A stretch of 64,000 nucleotides of DNA from Cavenderia fasciculata (lineage: Eukaryota; Evosea; Eumycetozoa; Acytosteliales; Cavenderiaceae). The notes under the pieces are model-generated. The model saw only the letters and a program-made list of their open reading frames with translations. It was not told the origin of the DNA and made no database searches. This document shows, in pieces, positions 37,735 to 51,038 of this stretch (positions within the stretch are counted from its first letter, which is position 1; each line of letters starts with the position of its first letter). The stretch covers positions 868,674 to 932,673 of the forward strand of contig NW_004457729.1 of NCBI RefSeq assembly GCF_000203815.1. Reading direction: 5' to 3'. A program made the translations under genes and the position numbers.

Positions 37735-38321
37735 CTAATGTCTATAGTTTTTGATGAGTACTGTTTCCAATGATATGATTAATATTTTAACTTCTTTTTT
37801 TGTCAATGGTTTTGGACTTTGAAAAGGAAACATCATATCATCAGGGTGTTCAATAAGACTCTCTATGGTGGTGAGATATTGAGAAAACTCTGGAAATGAT
37901 TTTTCAGGATTTAAATGTGTACTAGAATTATCAAATGTAGGAGAGACAAATAAAAATTGGTAATGGTATTGATCAAATGAGATATCATTGATTTTAAATT
38001 AAATGGCTTGGTTTTCTCTATTAAATAATTCAACCAATTGGCTAATAAATGTATCGGATTGTGTTTAGATTGGTCACTTTTACATGATGCCAGATAGATG
38101 GTCCAAGCGTACTATCAACTGCAACGTAATCAATTTTTGACTGATACCCAGTGCAAACATTTAAATGATCCTAGGTACATCAAGTAAAGAATATTTGTTT
38201 CAGTTTCTTTCTTCCTCGTTGATCATTTTTTTAATTTACTTACAATTTTCAATATTTTGTGTAATTCTTCTTGATAAATCTCTTTGAGTACTATATCTTC
38301 CAATTCTTGAATATTTTTCAT
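37735..38321 (-). pseudogene. Decayed gene of unknown family
   Basis: Read on the minus strand from ATG at 38321: MKNIQELEDIVLKEIYQEEL leads to a possible intron (GTAAGT near 38245, acceptor near 38172), then CTGYQSKIDYVAVDSTLGPS. A frame change near 38075 is needed to reach FISQLVELFNRENQAI, which is cut by TAA, after which FKINDISFDQYHYQFLF continues to a stop at 37735-37737. Three protein-like stretches in one order but broken by a shift and a stop point to a relic. No family recognised. A wrong intron model could explain part of this. Confidence 0.5.
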
Positions 38322-38566
38322 GATCAATAAAAATGCCCGGATCGGAGTTCAAAAAAACCATTGCTAAAAAAGCTGCATAGATATTTATTTGGTTGCACTA
38401 TTGGGCTCAAATCTTCCCCGATTCCTCATCACTCATGACGTGATGGCATCAATACCCGCAACGGAGTTTGGTTGTCCTTTATTGTAAACAACACACACGC
38501 TCTCCTTCTTCTTCTTTAATGCCATAAAAGATAAATAGATAGATAGATACAACAAACAGAGATAAT

Positions 38567-41500
38567 ATGGAGAGTGGAGATCTTGATCAACCATCATCAT
38601 CATCGCCATCATCACCGATTGTTATTGATATAAATGACAAACAAGTTTATAAAGTAGCAGTAGACAGAAAATTAAATGCAATCAAGAGATTCGATGAACT
38701 AGACAAGAATATATTCAAGTTGTACAATGCAGTCAAAGGAGACAATACCAAACGACAACTAGAACTGTCAGAGATTGAAAAGAAGCAAAGAGAGTATGGC
38801 AGTGCTATAGAAATCTCTGAAAAGTCTATGGACAGTATGTCACTGTACTATGTCAATGAAAAGGTAGACCTCATCATGATGATTGAAGAAGAAACCAAGC
38901 GACAGTCTGTCCTCCAAGACCAATTGTCCGAGGTCGCCTACAACATCAACGCAGTGTCTCCTCGAAACATCTCATCCTCTGTAAATGGTCCTCTTACAAG
39001 TCACCAACTATTAACTGAAATCAGAGACCTTCAACTAGAAATTGAAAAGGTTGAATTGGAATATCAACAATTACAATCTACTTGGGATAGTAAGCGATCT
39101 CTCCTAAATCACTTGATTCAAGAAAAAAGTGATCATATCTTATCTTTAAATGTATGTAGAAATAGAGAGACAGAAATTAGACCATACTTGATGTATTATA
39201 ATATTTATTAATAACAAAACAAAATAGAAAAAACTAGAGGAAAAGGAAAAGAATAGAAAGAATCTAAAGGATTTGGAATCAATCATTGATGGACTTTTAA
39301 TTAAAGATAACAAAAAGGGAGGATCCAGTGTTGAAACAAAAGATAAAGATAAAGATCAAGTATCTTCTGGATATTCAATTGATTCATTTATAAATTCAAT
39401 TGAAAAGGAAAAGGAAAAGGATAACAAAAGTTGTAGTAGTAATAGTGGAAGTGGTATAATTGGTAATGGAAGTGGTAGTGGAAGTGGTAGTAGTATTGGT
39501 ATTGGAGCTACTGCTGCTGCTACCGCTAATAATGGTAGTGGTACTGGTGGTAGTACACCAACACGATCAAATACACCACCAGTTGTAGGTAGAGCATTGA
39601 CTAGGGGAACTGCTACCAGTGCATCAGCATTAAACTTGAATGCATCATTGACAATACCACCACCTCCCATGTCCCCAGACGCATCCAAAACAATTAATCA
39701 GTATCCTCTTACCATCAAAACACAAAGCAATACCTTTATTAGTGGTATAACCTATACTTTGGAATTGGATACTATATCGACTTTAAAACAACGTATCTAT
39801 GACTATCTTTTAATTGAATCACCTTCATCCCTTTGGAATATGGAAATCAGCTCTCCCCATAATCTATCTTTAAAAACTCTATCCAACACATTCTTTGCAT
39901 CAGATTCAAAAGTTTATTTGTAATTAATCATTTATTCTTTATTATCATTATTATTTATTTTCGCTCCTAATCATTTCTTTTTTTTTTTTTTTAGAAAATA
40001 TATATTATACTTTTCCGATAGAGTTAAAAAAACTGGATCCAATAATAATAATAATCAAGATGATGGAAATGATCAACCAATTATTTATGTTGTCAATAGT
40101 CTTGAAGAAACTGAATTTACATCTAAATTATCTCAAATGATTGATGGGTATTTAGATTTCTACCAAAATGCAAATCAAGAATCAGTATACTTTAGAACAA
40201 AAATGATAACCTTTTTAGATAATATTCAAAAGGAAAGAAATAGATTGGATGATACTAAATGTTTAAGAAATCCACAATCAAGATTTATGCGTGTAAAATC
40301 AATGGCCTTTTCATCATCTACTACTCCATCTTCATCTCCTCCAAATCAATCATTATCATCTTCTTCCTCTTTCCTAAATAGACCATCATCACCTGTATTT
40401 TTACCTTTAATTTCAAAATCATCTGAAATCAATAATAACAATAATAATCATCTTGGTCTATCGGGCTCAACAAGTCCAAGTTCATGGAAATCATGTTCAC
40501 CTTCTAGAGGTTCACCAATAGCTGGATTTATCAATGGAAAGGATCCACAACAACAACCACAACAACAATTAGTTGTTGGTCAAAATTGTACAATTAGAGT
40601 ATTTATTACAAAAGATATAATTAAAACTTTTGTTTGTCATGGTAATTATACAAATGGAAATATAATCAATTTTAAAGAACTCTTTGTATACTAATCACTC
40701 CCTTGATTCTTTTCATTTAATTTAAATAGTACAAACATTGGTAGGAGAATTAATTGATAATTTATTTATAAAGTTTTCAAAGTTTATAAACATGTCTGAA
40801 AAGAATCAAGACAAGGGAAAACTTATGCCAATGGCTGAAATGAAATCAAAATATGTTGTTAAAATTAGAGGTTTGGAAATCTATTTGGTCAATCCTACCA
40901 TCCCACTATCATCAATCGATTTTATAAACACCAAATCAAGAAGACAGAAAAAAGTAGATTTAATTTTAATTGATAAATCAACCATTTCAAAAGAAATTCT
41001 TGATTCTTCTATTAATTTTAATCATTTTGATGTATGTACAAATATATATATAGAGAGAACTTCGATTAGATATCATATATTAACTCTTTCTTTCTTTTTT
41101 ATTTTTTGTAGGTTATAAAAAATATGAATAGTAAAATAGATAAAGAAGAAAAAGTTAATAATCTAAGTTTATCATATATGATAAACAAACCATTTAAATT
41201 AAGATTGGGAAGTTTAAAAAACTTTGATACTAGAACCTCCCCATCAAAGGATAAATCAATCTATGTTGCATGTCAAGTTTATCAATGTGGTATAAAGATT
41301 GGGGAGGAATTTTGTACTGCACCAATCGTTCTTGTTACCAATCCATCATGGCTCAAATGGATGGAAGGGCCTGCTTATAACCATATCCCTAGCAATGCCA
41401 TTTTATGTATTCAAGTTAGATACCATCCATCCAATACTACAGTTGGTTGGGTCAATTTCAAAATGTGGGACTATCGTGGAAGAATCAATTCTGGGTTCCA

Positions 41501-43429
41501 TCAACTATGCCTCTGGATGGACGATACACCCGATCATATCGGTACACTTTATGAAAACAAACAACATTTATTGTCGTCGTCAGATGGAAACGAGGCCAAT
41601 GAACCACCAGCCATTAGTTTCGAAATAGAATTGTCAAGTCCTGCAATCATCTATCAACACGAGAAATTGGAGGAAATCCCCGAAGACTCTTTTGAAGATG
41701 AGGAATTGTCATTTAGCGAGATGCAAAGATTGACAAGTATCATTGAAAAGGATCCATTAACAGGTTTGACAGTAGAAGAAAGAGAATTGTGTTGGAAACA
41801 CAGACACTATTGTAAATTTATTCCTAGGTCGACGAGCAAGGTCATTCTCTCTGTACCTTGGAACAACCCAGATAGTATCAAGGAATTGTACCAATTGTTG
41901 CACAGCAAGAGTTGGTCACCACTAGAACCAGTTGATACATTGGAATTGCTAAGCTCTAAATTTTTGGATCGGGATATTAGAAAGTTTGCCATCACAACAC
42001 TCCAAAGAATGAACGACGAGGAACTTGGTCTCTATCTCCCACAACTTGTCCAGGCACTCAAACATGAACCAAACCATTACAGCTCATTGGCCAAATTCCT
42101 TCTCCGCCGAGTACAATTGAATCGTCAACAAATGCCCTATCAATTCTTTTGGTATCTCAAAGTAGAGATTTCAAACTTGAACGTTCATTTGCACTCTCAA
42201 TGGATCGAAAGATACCAATTAATTTTAGAAGCATTCCTAAGAGGTAATCCAAAGATATCAGAACTCTCTAAACAATATGATATGTACCTAAAATTAAAAT
42301 CAGTGGCACTTGGTGTAAAGAATGTAACAAATAACAAGAGAAAGGATTATCTATTATCACAATTTTCAACTATTAAATTCCCAAACGATTTTAATTTATT
42401 ATTTAATCAAGAGTATGTAGAAAAAAATAATATATCAATATTAATTTATGTATTAATTTTTTCTTTTTAAGATATAAAGCAAAAGGAATTGATATTGAAT
42501 CATGTAAAGTAAAAGAAAGTAAAACTTTACCATTATGGTTATCATTTTATAATTATGATCCAATGGGAGATAATATATTGGCCATTTTTAAATGTGGAGA
42601 TGATCTTAGACAGGATCAATTGACACTTCAAATGATTGATTTAATGGATAGAATGTGGTTAGCTGAAGGTATTGATTTACAAACTATTAGCTATCGATGT
42701 GTTGCAACAGGACTGAATGAAGGAATGATCGAGGTGGTTGGAGAATCAAAAACAATTGCAGATATCCAAAAACTGACTGGAAAGAATGCAGCTGTTGCTG
42801 CCTTTTCAGAAACTGCCATCGCTAGTTGGCTCAAGCAGGTCAATCCATCAGAATTTGAATACAACTCTGCAGTGGAAAACTTTGTCAGAAGCTGTGCTGG
42901 ATGTTGTGTCTATACTTTTATCTTGGGTATTGGTGACAGACATAATGACAACATCATGCTTACTAAAGCCGGACACCTCTTCCACATTGATTTCGGTAGA
43001 TTCTTGGGCAACGTCCAAACATGGCAAGGAATTAAACGAGAAAGAGCACCATTTGTCTTTCCGCCATCCTTTAATCTCATCATTGGTGAACACTACAAAC
43101 ACTTTGAAGAATTATGTGGTCGTGCTTATAATATCATTAGAAAAAAGGCTCATATCTTTTTAAATTTATTCTTAATGGTAAAATAGAAAAAGAAACAAAT
43201 CACCCGAGAAATATATAAATTTACTTTTTCTTTCTATTTATTTTTTTAGATGGTGTCTACAGGTATGCCAGAATTAAATCACCAAGATGATATATTATAT
43301 CTACGAGATTCACTGGCATTGGAACTAACAAGTGACCAAGCCTATGAGAAATTTTCCCAAATGATAGAACAAAGTCTAGGATCAAAAACAACTGGAGTTA
43401 ATTTCGCTGTTCATTTATTGGCAAATTAA
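38567..43429 (+). CDS. Class I phosphatidylinositol 3-kinase catalytic subunit
   Basis: Exons 38567..39151, 39228..39919, 39995..40641, 40730..41031, 41112..42412, 42472..43177 and 43250..43429 give 1470 residues. In order: a coiled-coil N-terminus (residues 20-210), Gly/Ser/Thr-rich linkers, a Ras-binding-like domain (RVFITKDIIKTFVCHVQTLV then GELIDNLFIKFSK), a C2 domain (KPFKLRLGSLKNF), the helical PIK domain (LTVEERELCWKHRHYCKF), and the kinase domain with FKCGDDLRQD, GDRHNDNIM and HIDFGRFLGN. It makes PtdIns(3,4,5)P3 at the plasma membrane, for chemotaxis and macropinocytosis in dictyostelids. The donor after exon 3 was chosen because it keeps the Ras-binding fold continuous; a later GT at 40686 gives no open frame. 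Which D. discoideum pik gene it matches is not decided. Confidence 0.94.
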
Positions 43430-44875
43430 TCAACAATAAATTATTTAATACTGTATTTTTAATAATATCAATCAAACAAATCAGTATCGAATAATATAAT
43501 ACTATTCGTGGATATATATTTTTTGAAATTAGGGGGGTCTTTATTTTTATAATTGATTTAAAATGTATTTGATTGTTTTTTTTTTTTAGTTTTAGTTTTT
43601 TTAAAAAGATTTGTTTGTTTTAAAAAAAAAAAAAAAAAGGGAGGTGATACATTTACTTTTGACAGTTATATAAAGATAGTTCCAACGTAGTAATTTAAAG
43701 GGGGGATGGTTCATAAATTAACGGGGTTTTAGTGGATCACTTGATGCGAAATTATTGGAATCCATACTATTTTTCTGGATGGCAATAAAACACAATGTAA
43801 AGTATGAGCGTTGATTGGCGCTGCTTCCATCATCTATATCGGCTACTTGTACCAAGTTCGATCCAATTAAGCAATTCATCGTCAATCTTTGTTGACAATT
43901 AATTATTTAATGGTCGAGTAATCTCTTAATTATTATTATTATTATTGGTTGTAAAGTTATTATTATTATTTAAGTTATTATTATTTAGTTATTATTAATT
44001 GAGATTCCGCGGATAAAGTGTAAAGATTAAGCGAGTTTTCTAAACTCTGTGACAAAACAAATAGAGTCGCTGGTTGTAGTTTCGTTATAACAAAATCAAC
44101 AGAGATTCTACCAAGTGGGATATCTAACTTTTAAAGATAGATATGGCGAATTGTTTGAAAAAATATGAAAAGTATATAGGTTTGTTTGTAGGTTGTTGTA
44201 AGGTTGTTGAAAAAAAAGAGTCTGGGGGGGGTGGTGTTGTAAGGTGAGAAGAAAAAAGTTCGGGTAATTGTTGTTGTTGTTTGGTTGTTTGAGAGGGGGG
44301 GGGGGGGGGGGGTTCGTTATTTGATGATTAATATTACAAAGGGGGGTGGTGAGAGAGGAATTAATATATGGATATCTCCTTTACAGTACTATGTGGATAA
44401 TATAAACAAAATGTCATTAAAGTAAAAATGTATAGATATATATAAATAGAATGATAAAATGGGAAAAAAAAGAAAAAAGATTTTGGGGTTTTGTTTGTGG
44501 TTGGAGGTAAATTTAAAAAGTGATGTTCGTGTGGGTTGAGAGATATAAATAAATAAACAAATGATTTGTATGGTATATACGTATACCGCACAAATCTCGA
44601 CTAGGAATCAATTGAAACTATATGGCAGAATTCAGACAAATAGATCATCCATTAACCTGTTCTTCCATTGGATTCAACTTCGTCAAAGTATAACAAATGT
44701 TGCAGAGCTGATTTTCAGCGCTACAATGAGGGTGGTGTTCGAGTGGTTTGTGTGTAGTAGTAAGTTAAACACAAACTACGTACGAATAATATAGATAGAG
44801 GAAATAGAGTTATAATGCTTGTTGCAGCCGATACCAGATGGTCAACACAAGTCCCTGCGCGCAATGCGAGGGAGC
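43430..44875. other. Intergenic region between convergent genes
   Basis: 1.45 kb where the PI3-kinase and RWP-RK genes end facing each other. It contains G-rich strings, including an 18-nt poly-G, a poly-A run near 43622, and (ATT)n near 43930. I see no gene. Confidence 0.55.
44295..44312 (+). repeat. Poly-G tract (18 G)
   Basis: Eighteen consecutive G in an AT-rich region, with other GGGG strings nearby (44225-44231, 44342-44346). Such runs are rare in AT-rich genomes and error-prone to sequence. Confidence 0.85.
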
Positions 44876-47168
44876 TTATTGACGGGCATGGTGCTTGAGC
44901 ATCTCTAACGTCTCTAGGATGTTTTCGAGTCCGTGATTGCCGTCTCCTCCAGCAGCAGAGGCAAACACAGAGTTTTTAAAGGGTTGTTGGTTCTTGATGG
45001 GTGTGTTGTCGTCTGACATGTCTTGATCATCGTCATCATCCGAGTTGATGATGCTGTGGATTTGTGACTTGACATTGGTGGTGGTGGTGGCGACGGTAGC
45101 AGTGGCAGTGGATAGACCGCCACTTGAAACAACAAGATTGGGGTGGATGTGAGAAAAGGCAGAAGAGGAGAGAGCCTTGACATAGATGGGTGAGCCCGTC
45201 TCGTCTTCCTTTTCGAGACAACCGGTGATTCTAATCTTGACGGGACGGAGACATTCTTCACGTTCGGCCATCAACTTGTCAAACTTGTCCTTTTCCTCCT
45301 TGGGGATATCGGTACCGTGTTGGTAGGTGATGATCTTGATGACCTTGTCAATCTTTCTCAAGTAACGGTATGGCCATTTACGACGAGTGCATTCCTTGAA
45401 ACGCTTGCACAACATTGACTCTGAAATACCAAGACGTGAAGCTGCCTCCTTTTGTGGAAGTACCAACAGTTCGGTAATATCAATATAGTTTGGATCATTG
45501 TTTGATGGTTGTTGTTGTTGTTGTTGTGATGGAGTAGTTGTTTCTGATAAAGAGTGTTGTAATGAGACTGATGGTTGTTGTGGAGATGGGGAGGAGGAAG
45601 AGGACGAGTTCATTTCATCGTTACTAGCCATCAATGAAAAGGATGAGGTACTTTGAGAGGCACCTGATGAACTCATTGGAGAGAGTGAGGCAAGATGGAT
45701 GGGTTGTGATGGTGATGAAGGTGACGAGGTGTGGTCGTTGCCGCCGTCAGATAGATCAGAAGAGTTGTCTTGGTCGTCCTTTTTACGCTTGTTGTTGGTA
45801 TTGTTTCTAGAGAGGACGTGGAACGAGCTTGAGGTGACCGACGATACTTCTTGGTTGGCACGACCGTCGTTAAACACCTCACACAAGGCAAAGACAAGGC
45901 AGAAGGATTGGTGGAGATGCTTGGAGCTGACTTCACTGACCTTGAGCTTGTTAAAGACGACGAGACCGGTGCGATCGACCATCAACGACTTGATGCCCTG
46001 GAGTACCTCTTGTTTGCCATCCGATTGCTTGGCACTGACTTGCTTGTAGGTAGAGTTGTAAACCAAAGATACCTGGACAACCAATGCGCTGCCAACAGTA
46101 CGATTGTTGATCAACTCTTGGTCAACCATCAATGTTGGTGATGGATGAATATATCTATGGCATACTACTGAATCTGATGGTTGATGTTGAATAGTTAATC
46201 TAAAAAGAAAAAAAAGAAAAGAAAAAAGAAATTAGAATATGTAAAAGATTAAGATTTGATTTGATTTTAACATACTTGTCTCTTGGAGTTAATAAACGGT
46301 GGTTATGGTATTCAACTTGATGGTCATCTGAACTATGGTCTTCAATAATCATATTGGTGGCAGTGGTGACAGTTGGTGATGCAGCAACAGAGGCAGTTGA
46401 GGATGATGGCGATGAAGAGGAGGAGGAGGGGGAAGAGGTAGAGTGTTGAGTAAAGTTTTTGATATTGTCAAGTAGGATGGATTCTCTTCTCTTGAGGTCA
46501 ACCAACTCTTGCATCCATTGATAGATTTGTTGCTTGTTGTTTGGTGAAGGTGACAATGATTGATGTTGTTGTTGGCTATTATCAACGACGACTGGAAGAG
46601 AGGGTGATGAACATGGCGAAGAATCGTGGCTCTTGAAGATAAAAGATGGTGAAGCAGATGATGACAATGGCGATGGTTTGGTACCGGTGGACGTGGTAGT
46701 AGACAATCGTGACTCAAATTGTTTAAAGGTTGGTAAAGAGTGGTCATTGTCAGAGTCGCTGTCATCGTCAATTAAACATTCCGATTGAACGGGATTCAAA
46801 ATATTTAATAATTGTCCATTGTATCCATCTTGTTGTTGTTGTTGTAATTGATCCTTATTGATGTTGGCGATAATCGGTAAATAGCTTTGGTATGGGTTAT
46901 TAAGTAACAATGAGGATGATGATGGTGATGAAGAGGATGATGATAATTCGATTCTTTGCTTTTTGATAATATGATTAGTAGTGCTTGCGTTGTTATTATT
47001 ATTATTGTTATTATTGTTGATTGGCACTGGAGAAGATGAAGGTGAAGTAGATTGATAGCCTATAGATATTGTTGTTGTTGATGTTGGTGGAGCCGCAAGT
47101 AATATACTATTTATGTTGTATGATGGCTTAAAGTTGGGTATCGATATGGGTTGAGATATCTTTTGCAT
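44876..47168 (-). CDS. RWP-RK domain transcription factor with upstream conserved domain
   Basis: Minus exons are 47168..46276 and 46199..44876, giving 738 residues. The RWP-RK domain is at about 538-582: ITELLVLPQKEAASRLGISE, a Cys-Lys-Arg helix, then RRKWPYRYLRKID, close to the RWPxRK signature. Residues 298-412 form a second ordered region (TIQHQPSDSVVCHRYIHPSP, a VQVSLVYNSTYKQV strand, FCLVFALCEVF) with alternating hydrophobic pattern; it may be a beta-sandwich DNA-binding domain of the CudA/STAT-like kind known in dictyostelid development, but this is tentative. The flanks are Ser/Gln/Asn/Asp low complexity. RWP-RK factors control nitrogen response and gamete fate in plants; roles in amoebae are little known. 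The protein should be nuclear. Confidence 0.82.
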
Positions 47169-48365
47169 TTTCGGCTATGTATGTATGTATATATATATAT
47201 AATGTAAATCGATGAAAAAATCTAACAAAATGATGATATGATAAGATTAATATATATAAAAGATAATAAATATTATGTACAAAAAGAGTAACCAGCCAAT
47301 GATCAAGTACTAGTTTAGTGTATGTATAAATAAATAATTAAAAATAGAGATTGTTTTTTTTTTTTTTGTATGTATGTAGTATGCTCAAAGAGCACAAGTG
47401 CTCAAGGAGAGGGAGAAGGAAAGGAGGAGATAGATGTAGTGATGAAAAGATAATACGTGTGATTATATTATCTCTTATCAAAACATGTTGTTGTTCTCTG
47501 TCTTTGTTATTATTACTAGTTACAACTACTACTATTTTACTACTACTTGTTTAAAAAAAAAAAAAAAAAAAAAAAAAGATGTGAAAAATAAAAGAAGCTA
47601 ACTAACAACAGATAAACAAAGTACTACTTATTGTTGTTATTGTTAACTGCAGTTGCGCGCAAAGATGGGGATTGATGTGATGGTAGATGTGAAAACAATG
47701 GTGAATATATGTGTGTGTGTTGTCGAAACCTTCTTCTCTTTACTTCACCATCCCATTTACCGTTAAAAAAAAAAATTAAAAAAAAAAAAAAAAAAGAAGA
47801 TAGGGCAAACGATGATGATACGAATAAGGATTTCTTTTTTAGAATGAAAAGAACGATCAAGATATTATTTGTTTAATTTTGGTATTGGGAACCCAATATT
47901 CAATAATTTAATAAATATTATCTCTATCTATCTATTTTTTTTTTTTTTTCTTTTGTTATTATTATTATTATTCTTTCTATTCTTTAATTAATTAAATATA
48001 TTGGAACTAATGATTATATAACTAAATATAAATATATCTGCTCTCTCTATAGTTTGCAAATAGAGTTGGTTGTTGACTATTATTATTTGTTTGTTTGTTT
48101 TCTACTACTCTACTACAACGATTACTCTAGCTATCAATAGGTATATCGTTGCTACTAGCTAATATAATATAATATAATATAATATAAAATATATATATTT
48201 AACAAAACAACAAAAAATAGAGAAGCAAGCTTGTTGTTTGTTGTTGATGTTGGTATCGACGATTCACTCTGTCTGTCTGTCTGTCTGTCTGTCTATTGTG
48301 AATTTATTATTATTATTTTTTTAATTGTACAAATAGTTGTTGTTGAAGGAATAATAATAATAATA

Positions 48366-48370
<5 letters not shown>

Positions 48371-48397
<27 letters not shown>
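48371..48397. repeat. (GA)n microsatellite
   Basis: About thirteen GA units, followed by a GC-rich CGCGCGGG segment. Confidence 0.85.
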
Positions 48398-48402
<5 letters not shown>

Positions 48403-48998
48403 CGCGCGGGAGAGGGGAACGATGTCGTGTGATGAATACTGTCATCTTTGCTGCTACTGCTGCTACTGCTAGTGGGTTATTCTCTCTAGAGCAAACAAGC
48501 AAGCAGGCAAGAAAGATAAATTCAACAAAAAAAATAATAATTTAAACACACCCATGAAGAACGACTCTCCTATCACCATAATATATTGTGTGGGTGTGTA
48601 TGTGGAAGGGGTGTGAATGGTGGTGGTGGTGGTGGTGAGTATAGTAGGGGGGATATCCTAGTGGTGGTGATGAGAAGAAATTAATTTATTTCAACAACCA
48701 CCCATTCTTCTCAATTCCAGAGGACTGGATAGGATATATATCATATCATCAGTACATCCCGTCACAAACAACATATGGAAATAGTAGTAGTAGTAGTAGT
48801 AGTAGTAGTGGAAGCAAATATTCAACAACCAGCCTGGTTGTAGTACAACAACAACAACTCAATATCTATCAGAAGGTGATCGATGATATATGATAGGTTG
48901 GTTGGCGCCGATAATAATATGGTATGATTGGATTATTTATGGGTAGTGATGATGATGATGTTGTTGAATGATGATGGAAATATATAAATATATCTGAC

Positions 48999-49001
<3 letters not shown>

Positions 49002-49043
<42 letters not shown>
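49002..49043. repeat. (TA)n microsatellite
   Basis: About twenty TA units without interruption. Confidence 0.85.
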
Positions 49044-49048
<5 letters not shown>

Positions 49049-50225
49049 TAAACTCAAACTAGTATATGATCACATGGATGGGGGGGATAAATCCCAAAAA
49101 TGATTTTGTTTTGTTGTACTTACCAGGAGGAGGAGTCAATCTATAATCCTAGGATATCTGTTCTTCTTGTTCTTGTGTTCTTTTTGTCAAATATATTTTA
49201 AATAGTGTACTTTTGACTTGAATATATTGAAATTTAAAATTGAATTGTTGGTGGAATTGAATGTTGAATGGAAGTGATTTCGTGCGTTGTGTGGGTGTGT
49301 TTGTTTGGCAGCCAGATATCTTTTTTCTTATCTACTATCCTGTTGTGGGGATTGGATTGGAAAACTGAACTGGTGTGCGTGTTGTGGGTTGGGATTGAAA
49401 AAGAAAAGAGGGATCAGCGGCAGCTGCTACTGCTAGCTAGTAACTGTAACGGTGTACTACGACCAGAAAAGAACAGAGAGTGTAGTGTATTGTAGTGTAG
49501 TGTAGTGTGGCACAGTGATGGAGTGGAATCTATCTCGTGCAAGGAGTGGGTTGGAATTAATTCCTTAACAGAAAAGTGGAAATTTAATATGAATGGGAAA
49601 TTGACTGGGAAATTTAAAATCAAACGTCACAACTCACTCGGTCCGTCTCAGTCAGTCGATAGATAATAATAATATATTTATTTACGATAATGTTTATTAT
49701 TATTATTATTGTTATTATTATTATACAGGCGGAACGGAATAATGAATGTGTTGTGGTTAGAGAGAGAGAAAAGAGTGTAAACTGGTAAATAACAGAAAAA
49801 GAAAATAATAGAATGCGCTGCCGTGGTGGAGGTGAAAAAGGGGGTTTGTACAAATAAGATTTGATAGTAATAATAATGGGAGATTAATTGATGGGTATTA
49901 TTATTATTCTCTTTAAGAAAAAAAAAAAAAAAAAATATGTATAATAATTATAGTATAGTATAAATCAAATGGGGATAGGATATTATTACAATCAAATTCT
50001 GCAGTAAATGAATGTAATGAATATAGTGCAATGTCTCTAGAGATAATAATAATAAATAAATAAGGGGGGTGAGGTGATAAATAAAATAAGAAAAGGAAAT
50101 CAATAATGAACGAGCTTGCTCTCTCTTTAACATGCAATCACGAGTGTGCAAAGAGAAGAGGTGAAATTGAATAATCAAAAGGACACAAAAAAAAAAAAAG
50201 GTTTTCTTCCTCCTCCTGCGAAAAC

Positions 50226-50708
50226 TCAAGCTTTGGCTCCTGCTGCATGGTTCTTTTTGAGTTGAACAATTCTGACGATGACAGCTTTTAGTTCTTTTTT
50301 AAGCAATGCAATGTCGAGTGAAAAGCCTAGGATATTTTTATTCACTTTTTATTTTCACAAAAACCAAGCCCCCCTTTCACCGTGTCCCCTCCCCAGTCTT
50401 TTTCGAGATGAGCAAGCTAATATCTTCATCCAATTGCTTGAAATTGAAACCCAAAAATTTGTCGTTCTTGCACCTTATCACGTGAGGATACCCTTTGCAC
50501 TTCGTCTTTTGTTCAATTTTAGAACCGCCCCTTCAATATCTATCTCTCCGCACAATTGACCTAAATATCTTTGCTTCTCATTGTCGAACCCATTATCCAT
50601 TAAAATAATATCATTTTTTATTCCAGAACCAAAACTATCCAAAATATATAGACAGACAGATAATATCATTTATCCCTGGGAGTGATGAACTTCTTCTTCT
50701 TTGGCCAT
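50226..50708 (-). pseudogene. Gene relic of unknown family
   Basis: On the minus strand, MAKEEEVHHSQG (ATG at 50708) is followed by a stop. Protein-like sequence resumes as FGSGIKNDIILMDNGF and EKQRYLGQLCGEIDIEGAVL, shifts frame into YPHVIRCKNDKFLGFNFKQL then DEDISLLISKK, stops, and resumes as ILGFSLDIALLKKELKAVIV before NHAAGAKA and a stop at 50226-50228. The last piece and the middle piece share an LGF-x-LD-ISLL-like pattern. Splicing cannot repair the frames with GT/AG sites I can find. Codon use here is less AT-biased than the surrounding DNA. No family recognised. Confidence 0.45.
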
Positions 50709-51038
50709 TATAATTATCATTTGATTTATGTATTAGTGGATTCACTTCTTGAATGATCATTCCATCAATCATTCCCCCAATCATTCTATTAATCAATCCG
50801 ATGATATTTCACAAATAGGGTAGACATAGACACAAAGATAATATACAATACTACTATACTTATCTACTTTGAAATATCTGTTGTCAAAAAGTGAACTTCG
50901 CTTGAGAAGATATATGTTTGGTTTTTTTTTTTTTGAAACAAACAAATTCAAGAAAAGATATTGTGTCTCTTGGGGTGAATGGATTGTTGTAATTAGATAT
51001 CTTTGTAGTAGTGTACTACTTTATTTTTAGAAAGAGGA
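50709..51038. other. Promoter region of SEC12 gene
   Basis: AT-rich, with imperfect ATCATTCC repeats at 50755-50790 and a T10 run near 50924. No gene seen. Confidence 0.5.

Larger units (their letters stand above)
47169..50225. other. Long repeat-rich intergenic region
   Basis: 3 kb upstream of the RWP-RK gene with no supportable gene. It contains poly-A runs (47552-47577, 47765-47795), (CTGT)n at 48269-48294, (GA)n at 48371-48397, GGT repeats near 48617-48634, (AGT)n at 48783-48809, (TA)n at 49002-49043, and TAGTG repeats near 49480-49507. It probably holds the factor's control region. Confidence 0.55.

Noticed and set aside
40642-40690. Reading through the PI3K exon 3 end to the GT at 40686
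   Set aside because: With the acceptor at 40729 this gives an in-frame stop; the donor at 40642 keeps the Ras-binding-like fold open and continuous.
48269-48397. CRISPR-like or tandem-repeat array
   Set aside because: Only simple microsatellites (CTGT and GA units), with no spacers; the genome is eukaryotic.
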